In this document: one piece after another, positions 25,974-33,189 of the stretch
Layout of the letters: every line of letters begins with the position of its first letter
How positions within the stretch are numbered: position 1 is the stretch's first letter
From: Zoogloea ramigera
Lineage (GTDB): Bacteria; Pseudomonadota; Gammaproteobacteria; Burkholderiales; Rhodocyclaceae
NCBI RefSeq assembly: GCF_006539865.1
Contig: NZ_BJNV01000047.1
Location: 1-41,982 of the forward strand
Direction: 5' to 3'
Length of the DNA stretch: 41,982 nt
Made by a program: the position numbers and the translations under genes
Notes under the pieces: generated by a model
The model's input: the letters and a program-made list of their open reading frames with translations, nothing else
Database searches by the model: none
What the model was told of the DNA's origin: nothing

Positions 25974-27467
25974 GTGCCGCCCCTCGGGCGCCGGCCGAGG
26001 GTCGACCGCATCGACCGCGACCGCTTCGTGAAGACCCGCGAGGCCCGCCCCGCTGCGCCCGGAGACGGGCACGCGCTGGCCTTCGTCTCCTGCGGCCGGC
26101 CCTTGCCCGGCCATCAGGTGCGCATCGTCGATGAAACCGGGCTGGAGCTTGGCGAGCGGGTCGAGGGCCGGCTGGAGTTCAAGGGGCCGTCGGCGACCGC
26201 GGGCTATCACCGCAATCCGGAGCAGACCCGCCGGCTCTTCCATGGCGACTGGCTGGACAGCGGCGACCGCGCCTACAGCGTCGAGGGCGAGGTTTTCGTC
26301 ACTGGCCGCGTCAAGGACATCATCATCCGCGCGGGGCGCAACATCTACCCCCACGAGCTGGAGCTGGCCGTGGGCGAACTGCCCGGCGTGCGCAAGGGCT
26401 GCGTCGCGGTCTTCGGCAGCCTTGATCCGGCGGCGGGCACCGAGCGCCTGGTGGTGCTCGCCGAGACCCAGGCTACCGACCCGGTACAGCGCGCGGCGCT
26501 GCAGGCCGACATCGCCCGGCTGGCGCTGGAGGTGCTGGGCGAGGCGGCCGACGAGGTGGTGCTGGCGCCACCCCACACGGTGCTCAAGACGTCCAGTGGC
26601 AAGGTGCGCCGCTCGGCCTGCCGTGAGCGCTATGAGGCCGGGCTGATCGGCACCCGTCCGCCCGCCGCCGGGTGGCAGATCGCGCGGCTCGCGTTGGCTG
26701 CGGCTGCTGCGCGGGCCCGCCGCGGGCGGGTGCTGGCCGGTGAAGTCACCCACGCCATCCGCGTCGGGGTGTTGTGTGCGCTGATCGCCCCGCTGACCTG
26801 GCTGGTGACGGCGGCGCTGCCCCGGCCGAGCTGGGCCTGGGCGGTCGGCCGCTTGGCGGCGCGGGTGTTCCTGCGCCTCTGTGGCACGCCAGTTAGCGTG
26901 GAGGGCGTGGCCAATTTGCCGCCGCCCGGGCAGGTCCATGTACTGGTCGCCAATCACGCTAGCTACGTCGACGGCATCGTGCTGGCCGCCGCGCTGCCCC
27001 GGCATGTGAGTTTCGTTGCCAAGCGCGAGCTCGCCGGGCAATTTATTCCGCGGGTCTATCTGCGGCGGCTGGGCGTGGAGTTCGTCGAGCGCTTCGACGT
27101 GAAGCAGGGCGCCGCGGATGCAGACCGGCTGGCGGCGGCGGTGGCCAGCGGGCGCTCGCTGGCGGTTTTCCCGGAGGGCACCTTCACGCGCATTCCTGGC
27201 CTGCGGCCGTTTCACTTGGGCGCCTTCGCCGCCGCCGCCCGGGCCCGTGTGCCGGTGGTGCCGGTGGCGATCCGCGGCAGCCGAGGATGGTTGCGCGCCG
27301 ACCAGTGGTTTCCGCGCCGCAGCCGGCTGGAGGTGTTCATCGGCACGCCGATTCCGCCGTCTGAGGACGCCGTCGATGAGTTCAGTGCGGCGGTCCGCCT
27401 GCGCGACGCGGCGCGGGCCGAGATCCTGCAGCGTTGCGGCGAGCCGGCGGTCGTCTCCGACACCTGA
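25974..27467 (+). CDS. ligase C-terminal subdomain plus PlsC acyltransferase, second part of interrupted fusion
   Basis: 497 residues if read from the GTG at 25974, 4 bp after the amber stop, with GGTGGG 7 nt upstream as a possible re-initiation site. The first 220 residues complete the ligase: SGDRAYSVEGEVFVTGRVKDIIIRAGRNIYPHELE and the catalytic Lys210 in TSSGKVRR. A hydrophobic segment lies near 263-283. Residues about 305-470 are a PlsC acyltransferase with NHASYVD (327-333, catalytic His328 and Asp333) and FPEGTFTR (399-406). This domain acylates lysophospholipids or similar acceptors at the membrane. It converges with the RNase HI-like gene, 13 bp away. Confidence 0.8.
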   Translation: MPPLGRRPRVDRIDRDRFVKTREARPAAPGDGHALAFVSCGRPLPGHQVRIVDETGLELGERVEGRLEFKGPSATAGYHRNPEQTRRLFHGDWLDSGDRAYSVEGEVFVTGRVKDIIIRAGRNIYPHELELAVGELPGVRKGCVAVFGSLDPAAGTERLVVLAETQATDPVQRAALQADIARLALEVLGEAADEVVLAPPHTVLKTSSGKVRRSACRERYEAGLIGTRPPAAGWQIARLALAAAAARARRGRVLAGEVTHAIRVGVLCALIAPLTWLVTAALPRPSWAWAVGRLAARVFLRLCGTPVSVEGVANLPPPGQVHVLVANHASYVDGIVLAAALPRHVSFVAKRELAGQFIPRVYLRRLGVEFVERFDVKQGAADADRLAAAVASGRSLAVFPEGTFTRIPGLRPFHLGAFAAAARARVPVVPVAIRGSRGWLRADQWFPRRSRLEVFIGTPIPPSEDAVDEFSAAVRLRDAARAEILQRCGEPAVVSDT

Positions 27468-27480
27468 GGCGCGCGGGCTG

Positions 27481-27966
27481 TTAAGGCCGTTTCCTGCGCC
27501 GCTTGATGCCCGGCCACTCGGCGGGTTTGTCGGGCAGGCCGAGGGCGGCGCGGGACAGGCGGTCGGCATCCGGGTTGCGATGGCGCGGCACCCATTCAAG
27601 GCGCGCCGAGGCAAAGCCGTCGAGCTGCGCGCGGATAGCGGCGATCAGCACCTTGAGCCGGGCCACCTGGGTCACCGCCTCGCCCCGCAGGTGGCGCACC
27701 GCGAAGTCGCTGTCGCCCCGCAGCACCAGGTGCCGCGCGCCGGCCTGCCGGGCCAGCTCGAGGGCCTTGCCGAGGGCGAGCAGCTCGGCCTCGTTGTTGC
27801 AGCCGTGGCCCGGCGCCTGGGCCGAGTAGTCCTGGCGCTGCCCGAGAGGCCCCACCAGCACCGCCCCCAGCCCCAGCCGGCCCGGGTTGGGCTGGGCCGA
27901 GCCGTCGAACCACAGCTGCCATTCGGCAGGCGGGGTGATTTGCGGGGGAATGGCGGTGGCGGTCAT
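27481..27966 (-). CDS. ribonuclease HI-like protein
   Basis: A 161-residue RNase H-fold protein of the short RNase HI/reverse-transcriptase-like type. Catalytic acidic residues: Asp21 in WFDGSAQPNPG, Glu59 in NNEAELLAL, Asp85 in LRGDSDFAV and Asp133/Asp135 in HRNPDADRLSR, with His129 before the last. A C-terminal basic tail (GIKRRRKRP) is present. It probably degrades RNA in RNA-DNA hybrids, though members of this branch are often named only RNase H-like. No ribosome binding site stands out at the start. It converges on the acyltransferase gene. Confidence 0.87.
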   Translation of the reverse strand: MTATAIPPQITPPAEWQLWFDGSAQPNPGRLGLGAVLVGPLGQRQDYSAQAPGHGCNNEAELLALGKALELARQAGARHLVLRGDSDFAVRHLRGEAVTQVARLKVLIAAIRAQLDGFASARLEWVPRHRNPDADRLSRAALGLPDKPAEWPGIKRRRKRP

Positions 27967-28326
27967 GGTCGCTGCGTGCAGGCTCGGAGTGATGGCCCCG
28001 GACTGTACCGCCAGCAGCCGGGGCTGTGGTGCCCGCTGTGCGAGCGGGGATCGTACTTTGTTAAATACCTGCGGGCGGCATGGCAGGGCGTCATGTACTC
28101 GCTATGAATCGCGAGGATATTGGATCAATATGGAGTCAGGAGAGATGCGCTAAAAAGGTTCCGAATCGTGGTGATGTTTGCTGCTTACGATCAATATTTC
28201 AGTGAAACCGGGGTTGCTGTCAAAGGAGGCTGGCAACCGGCGAATCATCTCCTGGCGCCTGGCGGAGAGGCCCACCCTGCGGCGGGAGTACCGCAAATCC
28301 ATCATGTGAAAGAAGAGAGGGGACAA
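27967..28326. other. 360-bp gene-free region upstream of the PEP-CTERM gene
   Basis: This region lies between the divergent RNase HI-like and PEP-CTERM genes and is less GC-rich than its surroundings in its second half. It holds a 7-bp dyad, GCCCCGG (27995-28001) and CCGGGGC (28018-28024); a 6-bp dyad, CCCGCT (28032-28037) and AGCGGG (28043-28048); and a 15-bp palindrome at 28117-28131. I see no gene in it. The PEP-CTERM frame stays open upstream to 28120, but the signal peptide and ribosome binding site place its start at 28327. Confidence 0.6.
28117..28131. promoter_or_regulatory. palindrome, candidate operator
   Basis: ATATTG (28117-28122) and CAATAT (28126-28131) flank GAT. The half-site GATCAATAT recurs at 28189-28197, 66 bp further on. 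The AT-rich dyad stands out in a GC-rich genome and lies about 200 bp before the PEP-CTERM gene. The regulator is unknown. Confidence 0.4.
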
Positions 28327-29019
28327 ATGAAGACAGCTTCTGGTTTTGGCGCAGCCCTGGCCCTGGTGGCCGTGATCGCAGCGGCGCCGGCAGGTGCGGC
28401 GGAAGTCCGCATCGCGACCTTGCCCGGGACAGGGTGGCAGGTCACCGACGTGGCGCCCACTGCGGGCTGGACCTCGGTTGGCTACGACACCGCGGGCTGG
28501 GTCGAGCCCACCGTTCTCACCGCGCTGGAGGCCAGCCCGGGGGCGCCGTTGCTCTCACCCCCGGCCGGGCAGGAGCGGGCGCATATGGTGTGGATGGGAG
28601 GCGCGTCGCCTGGCGGAACGGGAGGGCCGGACCACATCTATCTGCGCAACGAATTCTCCCTTGGCGCCTTTGCGCTGGGCCAGGCCTTGAATTCGCTGGC
28701 GCAAATGCAGGTCGACGATGACTTCGCCCTCTACGTGAATGGCAATCTGGTCTATCTGAATGCCGACCAGGGCTTTGCCGACCGGATCTTCACGCTCAGC
28801 TTTGGCAATTATCTGCGCGCGGGCGAGCTGAACGTGATTGCCATCGAGGCCGTCGATGGGCAGTGGGGATCTCCGCACGATCGCGGATTGCAGGATGTGC
28901 AGTTCGACGCGACCATCTCCTCAGGCGTGGTGACGGTGCCCGAGCCCGCCAGCGCGGGGCTTGCAGCCCTGGGGCTGGCCGGGCTTGCAGGCCTCGGCCG
29001 CTTGCGTCGGCGCAGCTGA
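28327..29019 (+). CDS. PEP-CTERM sorting domain protein
   Basis: A 230-residue exported protein. An N-terminal signal peptide (GFGAALALVAVIAAAPAGAA) probably ends near residue 25. The C-terminus is a classic PEP-CTERM signal: VPEP at residues 204-207, a hydrophobic Gly/Ala/Leu stretch, then RLRRRS. Exosortase processes such proteins for the cell surface or exopolysaccharide matrix, notably in floc- and biofilm-forming betaproteobacteria. The body is a beta-rich domain without cysteines (DDDFALYVNGNLVYLN, ELNVIAIEAVDGQ), resembling carbohydrate-binding jelly-roll folds of other PEP-CTERM proteins (weak). The ATG has AGAGGGG upstream. No exosortase gene is in the window. Confidence 0.92.
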   Translation: MKTASGFGAALALVAVIAAAPAGAAEVRIATLPGTGWQVTDVAPTAGWTSVGYDTAGWVEPTVLTALEASPGAPLLSPPAGQERAHMVWMGGASPGGTGGPDHIYLRNEFSLGAFALGQALNSLAQMQVDDDFALYVNGNLVYLNADQGFADRIFTLSFGNYLRAGELNVIAIEAVDGQWGSPHDRGLQDVQFDATISSGVVTVPEPASAGLAALGLAGLAGLGRLRRRS

Positions 29020-29124
29020 GGCTAGCTTTCAGCCTTTCGCCCGAGCCGGGCCCGGGGAGCCGCCGGCCTGGCTGCGACCTTCGCCCGGCCGGCGTTCAAG
29101 CCGCGGGCACGGCCCCGGCGGTTT

Positions 29125-29718
29125 TCACCCCTCCGCCCGACCCAGCCGGTAGAGCGCCACGCTGGCCAGAAAATTGGGCTCGTCGACGATCACCTTGTCC
29201 TCGTCGAAGGCGAGGCGCTCGTGGATCACGATGCCCTCCTGTTCGCACAGGGCGTCGAAGTCGGCGATGGTGAAGAAGCGCACGTTGGGGGTGTCGTACC
29301 ACTGGTAGGGCAGGTTCTTGGAGACCGGCATGCGCCCGTTGAGGATGGCCTGGCGGTGGCGCCAGTAGGCGAAGTTGGGGAAGCTGACCACCGCCTCGCG
29401 GCCGACCCGCAGCATCTCGGCCAGGATGCCCTGGGTGTTGCGCATGGCCTGCAGCGACAGGCTCATGATGACGTGGTCGAAGAAGCCGTCGTCGAAGCCG
29501 GCGAGGCCTTGTTCCATGTCGATCTGGATCACGTTGATGCCGTTGCGGGCGCACGCGACGATGCGCTCGGGGTCGTTCTCGACGCCGTAGCCGCGCACCT
29601 GGCGCACCGTGCTGAGGTGGCGCAGCAGGCTGCCGTCGCCGCAGCCGAGGTCGAGCACCCGCTCGCCGGGCTCGATCCAGTTGGCGATCACGTCGTAGTC
29701 GTAGCGTTGGTAGCTCAT
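29125..29718 (-). CDS. metW: methionine biosynthesis protein MetW
   Basis: A 197-residue class I methyltransferase-fold protein with VLDLGCGDGSLLRHL as the SAM-binding motif, then YGVENDPERIVACARNGINVIQIDMEQGL and FFDHVIMSLSLQAMRN. MetW is encoded directly after metX in most Betaproteobacteria and Pseudomonas and is needed for efficient homoserine acylation by MetX. The start codon is 3 bp from the metX stop, so the two are one operon under the SAM-II riboswitch upstream of metX. Confidence 0.95.
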   Translation of the reverse strand: MSYQRYDYDVIANWIEPGERVLDLGCGDGSLLRHLSTVRQVRGYGVENDPERIVACARNGINVIQIDMEQGLAGFDDGFFDHVIMSLSLQAMRNTQGILAEMLRVGREAVVSFPNFAYWRHRQAILNGRMPVSKNLPYQWYDTPNVRFFTIADFDALCEQEGIVIHERLAFDEDKVIVDEPNFLASVALYRLGRAEG

Positions 29719-29721
29719 GGC

Positions 29722-30864
29722 TCAGATCTCGATGTTGTCGATGTAGGCCCGCAGCACCGCGTGGTACTGGGCGTCGTCGAGCAGGAAGGAGTCGTGGCCG
29801 GCGGGGCAGTCGATCTCGGCGTAGCTCACCCGGCGGTCGCTGTGCATCAGGGCATACACGATCTCGCGGCTGCGCGACGGGGCGAAGCGCCAGTCGGTGG
29901 TGAAGGACACGACCAGATAATCGGCCTTGGCGCGGCCCAACGCGGCCACCAGGTCGCCGTCGTAGTCGAAGGCCGGGTCGTAGTAATCCAGCGCCTTGGT
30001 GGTGAGCAGGTAGGTGTTGGCGTCGAAGTAGCCGGCAAATTTGTCGCCCTGGTAGCGCAGGTAGGACTCGATCTCGAACTCCACGTCGTAGCTGAACACC
30101 GGCTTGTCGTGGCGCAGGCTGCGGCCGAATTTCTGGTCCATCGAGTCGTCGGACAGGTAGGTGATGTGCCCCACCATGCGTGCCAGCGCGAGGCCGCGGG
30201 TGGGCACCACGCCGTGCTCGTAGTAGTGGCCGCCGTGGAACTCGGGGTCTTTCAGGATGGCCTGGCGGGCGACTTCGTTGAAGGCGATGTTCTGGGCGGT
30301 GAGCTTGGGCGCCGAGGCGATCACCAGCGCGTGGGCAACGCGGTCGGGGTATTGCAGCGTCCATGACAGCGCCTGCATGCCGCCGAGGCTGCCGCCGACC
30401 ACCGCCGCGAAGCGCTGGATGCCGAGCCGGTCGGCCAGGCGCGCCTGGGCGTCCACCCAGTCTTCGACGGTGACGAAGGGGAAATCAGCGCCCCACGGCT
30501 TGCCGGTGGCCGGGTTGATGCTGTTGGGCCCGGTGCTGCCGTAGCAGCCGCCCAGGTTGTTCACGCCGATGACGAAGAACTTGCGGGTGTCGAGGGGTTT
30601 GCCGGGGCCGACCAGGTTGTCCCACCAGCCCTCGGAGTTCTTCTTGCCCGCGTAGGTGCCCGCCACGTGGTGGGAGCCGGACAGCGCGTGGCACACCAGC
30701 ACCGCGTTGTTGCGCGCGGCGTTGAGGGTGCCGTAGGTTTCATAGACCAGGTCGTAGGCGGGCAGGGTGCCGCCGCTCTTGAGCGCCAGCGGCGCGTCGA
30801 AGTGGGCCCGTTGGGGCTCGACCACTCCGACGGATTCGGCGGCGCATTGCGTTTGTGCGTGCAT
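29722..30864 (-). CDS. metX: homoserine O-acyltransferase
   Basis: Acylates homoserine, the first committed step of methionine synthesis. A 380-residue alpha/beta-hydrolase protein with the catalytic serine at Ser159 in [12 protein letters not shown]; the charge-relay Asp and His are in the C-terminal region, the His in [25 protein letters not shown] is a family signature. MetX proteins may use acetyl-CoA or succinyl-CoA; I cannot decide which from sequence alone. Upstream on the minus strand come, in order, a sigma70-type promoter, a SAM-II riboswitch and an intrinsic terminator. The ATG at 30864 has only a weak GGGACGAA ribosome binding site. Confidence 0.95.
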   Translation of the reverse strand: MHAQTQCAAESVGVVEPQRAHFDAPLALKSGGTLPAYDLVYETYGTLNAARNNAVLVCHALSGSHHVAGTYAGKKNSEGWWDNLVGPGKPLDTRKFFVIGVNNLGGCYGSTGPNSINPATGKPWGADFPFVTVEDWVDAQARLADRLGIQRFAAVVGGSLGGMQALSWTLQYPDRVAHALVIASAPKLTAQNIAFNEVARQAILKDPEFHGGHYYEHGVVPTRGLALARMVGHITYLSDDSMDQKFGRSLRHDKPVFSYDVEFEIESYLRYQGDKFAGYFDANTYLLTTKALDYYDPAFDYDGDLVAALGRAKADYLVVSFTTDWRFAPSRSREIVYALMHSDRRVSYAEIDCPAGHDSFLLDDAQYHAVLRAYIDNIEI

Positions 30865-30885
30865 TCGTGTTTCGTCCCAAAAACG

Positions 30886-30919
30886 AAAAAACCCAGTTGG
30901 CGAACGGTCGCGAACTGGG
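30886..30919 (-). terminator. intrinsic terminator in the metX leader
   Basis: Read on the minus strand, CCCAGTT pairs with AACTGGG (30892-30898 with 30913-30919), and inside it TCGC/GCGA extends the stem past one G-G or C-C mismatch to a 4-nt loop. Six T residues follow (30891-30886). It lies between the SAM-II aptamer and the metX start, 22 bp before the ATG, so it is an attenuator candidate rather than a gene-end terminator. Confidence 0.9.
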
Positions 30920-30925
30920 CTGCCG

Positions 30926-30982
30926 TCGCTTTAGCCGCATTTTTTAAGCGCCCGCAAGCTGAAGGGTTCAAATCGGCGCTGA
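30926..30982 (-). promoter_or_regulatory. SAM-II riboswitch
   Basis: On the minus strand the leader carries the SAM-II (metA motif) signature in order: P1 5' arm AGCGCC (30980-30975), the conserved GATTTG, a loop with CAGCTTGCG, P1 3' arm GGCGCT (30952-30947), an A-rich linker, and GCTAAAG (30935-30929). The loop segment TTGC can pair with GCGG just before CTAAAG, as expected for the pseudoknot. S-adenosylmethionine binding should lower expression of metXW. SAM-II is known upstream of metA and metX, which fits this position. Confidence 0.9.
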
Positions 30983-30987
30983 ACCAA

Positions 30988-31016
30988 AGATTAGCGCGCG
31001 GATCGGGCCAAGTCAA
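30988..31016 (-). promoter_or_regulatory. sigma70-type promoter of metXW
   Basis: On the minus strand TTGACT (31016-31011) and TAATCT (30993-30988) are 17 bp apart. The predicted transcription start falls just before the P1 arm of the SAM-II riboswitch, so the aptamer would be at the very 5' end of the message. The agreement of promoter, aptamer and terminator spacing supports each part. Confidence 0.7.
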
Positions 31017-31034
31017 ACCGGCCCGGCCGCGGCG

Positions 31035-32756
31035 CTAGAGTTTCTCGACGGCCTCGCGGACCCGGTCGGGCTCGTCGAGCTTGAGCAGGCGCTGCACCTT
31101 GGGGCCCAGGTCGGCGGCGTCGGCGCGCAGGATGGACTGCTTGACCTCGAGGATCTGCGCCGGGTGCATGGAAAACTGGCGCAGCCCCATGCCGATCAGG
31201 AGGCGCGTGCACTCGGGGTCGCCGGCCATTTCTCCGCACACCGACACCGGGATGCCGGCCTTGGCGCCGGTCTGGATGGTCAGGTGGATCAGCTTGAGCA
31301 CCGCCGGGTGGAGCGGGTTGTAGAGGTGGGCGACGGCCTCGTTGCCGCGGTCGATGGCGAGGGTGTACTGGATGAGGTCGTTGGTGCCGATCGACAGGAA
31401 CTGCAGCTTGCGGGTGAAGGCGCCCAGGCACAGCGCCGCGGCGGGCACCTCGATCATGCCGCCGACCTCGACGGCCTCGTCGAACTTGATCTTGCGCTCG
31501 CGCAGCTGGGCCTTGGCCTTGTCGAGCAGGACCAGGGTCTGGTCGATCTCGTGGCTGCTCGCCAGCATGGGGATCAGGATCTTCAGCTTGCCGAACTGGC
31601 TGGCCCGCAGCAGCGCGCGCAGCTGGGTGAGGAACATCTTGGGCTCGGCCAGGCAGAAGCGGATCGCGCGCAGGCCGAGGGCCGGGTTGTCCTCCTGGCG
31701 GGTGGCGCCCTCGAGCTCCTTGTCGGCGCCGATGTCGAGGGTGCGCACGGTGACCGGCTTGCCGGCCATGGTCTTGATGACCGCCTTGTAGGCCTCGAAC
31801 TGTTCGTCCTCGTTGGGCCAGGTGTCGCGGCTCATGAAGAGGAACTCGGTGCGGAACAGGCCGACGCCGTCGGCTTCGACGGCCTTGGCCTGGACGGCGT
31901 CGGGGGGCAGCTCGATGTTGGCGAGGATCTGCACCGCCTCGCCGTCGAGGGTGGCGGCGGGCATCGACTTGAGGCGCTTGAGCCGCGAGCGTTCGAGCTC
32001 GACGGAGGCCTTGCGCAGGCGGTATTCCTCGAGCACGCGCTCGTCCGGGTCGACGATCACGACGCCGCGGGTGCCGTCGATGATCACCAGCTCGTCGTCC
32101 TTCACCACGTGGCGGATGTGGCGCAGCGCCACCACCGCCGGGATCGACAGGCTGCGGGCGACGATGGCGGTGTGGCCGGTGGGCCCGCCCACGTCGGTGA
32201 TGAAGCCGGCCACCGCGTGGTCCTTGAAGCCGATGGTGTCGGTGGGCGAGAGATCGTGGGCGACGATGATGGTGCCCAGCCCGTCCTTGCGCTTGGGCGG
32301 CAGGTGGCCCGGGTGGCCCAGCAGCACCTTGACGACCCGCTCGACCACCTGCACCACGTCGGCCTTGCGCTCCCGCAGGTAGGCGTCCTCGATGGCCTCG
32401 AACTGCTCCACCAGCAGCTCCATCTGCTGCACCAGCGCCCACTCGGCGTTGGCGCGGCGGGTGAGGATGAGGGTCTCGGCAGCTCCGACGAGCATCGGGT
32501 CTTCGAGGAACATGATGTGCATGCCCACGAAGGCGTCGACCTCGGAGGGCGCCGTGCCGGCACCGGACGAAGCCTTCAGGCCCGCCAGGTCGGCCTTGAC
32601 CCGGGCCACCGCGGCCCGCAGCCGGGCGACCTCGGCGTCCACGTGCTTGGGCGCCACGGTGAAGTGGGCGACCTCGAGCAGGGCGTGAGAGACCAGGTGG
32701 GCATGGCCGATGGCGATGCCCTGGGAGACGGCGAGACCGTGGACAGTGAAGCTCAT
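31035..32756 (-). CDS. ptsI: phosphoenolpyruvate-protein phosphotransferase (enzyme I)
   Basis: Transfers phosphate from phosphoenolpyruvate to HPr. The 573-residue protein has the full EI layout: N-terminal HPr-binding helices, the phosphorylatable His195 in DVGGPTGHTAIVARSLSIPAVV (TGH rather than the more usual TSH), and a PEP-binding C-terminal barrel with LFRTEFLFMSRD, RTLDIGADKEL, SIGTNDLIQYTLAIDRGN and the catalytic Cys in VCGEMAGD. The window has no sugar EIIBC gene, so the chain EI-HPr-EIIA(Man) is probably regulatory. A heptamer-repeat element separates it from ptsH. Confidence 0.96.
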   Translation of the reverse strand: MSFTVHGLAVSQGIAIGHAHLVSHALLEVAHFTVAPKHVDAEVARLRAAVARVKADLAGLKASSGAGTAPSEVDAFVGMHIMFLEDPMLVGAAETLILTRRANAEWALVQQMELLVEQFEAIEDAYLRERKADVVQVVERVVKVLLGHPGHLPPKRKDGLGTIIVAHDLSPTDTIGFKDHAVAGFITDVGGPTGHTAIVARSLSIPAVVALRHIRHVVKDDELVIIDGTRGVVIVDPDERVLEEYRLRKASVELERSRLKRLKSMPAATLDGEAVQILANIELPPDAVQAKAVEADGVGLFRTEFLFMSRDTWPNEDEQFEAYKAVIKTMAGKPVTVRTLDIGADKELEGATRQEDNPALGLRAIRFCLAEPKMFLTQLRALLRASQFGKLKILIPMLASSHEIDQTLVLLDKAKAQLRERKIKFDEAVEVGGMIEVPAAALCLGAFTRKLQFLSIGTNDLIQYTLAIDRGNEAVAHLYNPLHPAVLKLIHLTIQTGAKAGIPVSVCGEMAGDPECTRLLIGMGLRQFSMHPAQILEVKQSILRADAADLGPKVQRLLKLDEPDRVREAVEKL

Positions 32757-32768
32757 GGCTGTATAGGG

Positions 32769-32867
32769 AGTGGCTAGTGGCTAGTGGGTAGTGGGGAATG
32801 GGGGGCAGGGGCCGCGGGCTGGGCGGGTGTCACCCCCCCATTTCCCACTTCCCATTTCCTACCTCCC
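32769..32867 (+). repeat. inverted heptamer-repeat element between ptsH and ptsI, G-quadruplex-prone
   Basis: The plus strand has five 7-bp units, AGTGGCT, AGTGGCT, AGTGGGT, AGTGGGG and AATGGGG (32769-32803), then a spacer, then four units of the opposite composition, ATTTCCC, ACTTCCC, ATTTCCT and ACCTCCC (32840-32867). GGGTAGTGGGGAATGGGGGG (32786-32805) pairs with 32834-32853 over 20 positions with two mismatches. The G-runs (3, 4, 6 and 4 long, loops of 4, 3 and 2) also form a G-quadruplex motif on the plus strand, the template strand for ptsI. Confidence 0.85.
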
Positions 32868-32870
32868 GCC

Positions 32871-33140
32871 CTATTCCCCTTCGCCGAACTTGTCGGCGAT
32901 GAGGGCCTGGAGGGCGGCCATGGCGGCGTCGGCGTCGCTGCCGTCGGTGTCGATGACGATGGTGCTGCCCTTGGCGGCGGCGAGCATCATGACGCCCATG
33001 ATGCTCTTGGCGTTGACGCGCTTGCCGTTGCGCTCCAGCCACACGTCACAGGCGTAGGCGCTGGCGGTCTGGGTGAGCTTGGCGGAGGCGCGGGCATGCA
33101 GGCCCAGTTTGTTGACGATGGGGGCTTCCTGGCGGGGCAT
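32871..33140 (-). CDS. ptsH: phosphocarrier protein HPr
   Basis: An 89-residue HPr with the EI-phosphorylated His15 in NKLGLHARAS and Ser46 in NAKSIMGVMML, both at canonical numbers. Ser46 is the HprK target, so an HPr kinase is expected elsewhere in the genome. It relays phosphate from EI to the EIIA(Man) protein encoded 49 bp upstream on the same strand. The C-terminus (IADKFGEGE) is complete. Confidence 0.95.
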   Translation of the reverse strand: MPRQEAPIVNKLGLHARASAKLTQTASAYACDVWLERNGKRVNAKSIMGVMMLAAAKGSTIVIDTDGSDADAAMAALQALIADKFGEGE

Positions 33141-33189
33141 GTTGTTCTTTCTGTCGTCCTCGACGTGGCGTCGGTTTTGCGTGTGGGGT

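Larger units (their letters stand above)
24645..27467 (+). pseudogene. whole ACP-FAAL-PlsC fusion gene, interrupted by one amber codon
   Basis: The frame is intact from 24645 to 27467 except for the TAG at 25968-25970 (codon 442 of 941). Domains continue in the same frame on both sides: carrier domain, FAAL core, FAAL C-terminal subdomain, membrane segment, PlsC acyltransferase. There is no frameshift and no other stop. This may be a recent nonsense mutation, a sequencing error, or a gene still expressed in two pieces. Confidence 0.7.

Noticed and set aside
28027-28042. Sigma54 promoter (GG-N10-GC) upstream of the PEP-CTERM gene
   Set aside because: The spacing GG-N10-GC is present, but the surrounding bases (TGGTGC and TGTGC) match the consensus poorly, and it is about 285 bp from the start codon.
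31004-31025. CGGGCC/GGCCCG dyad after ptsI as a terminator
   Set aside because: Short stem without a T-tract, and it overlaps the -35 box of the metXW promoter; likely fortuitous.
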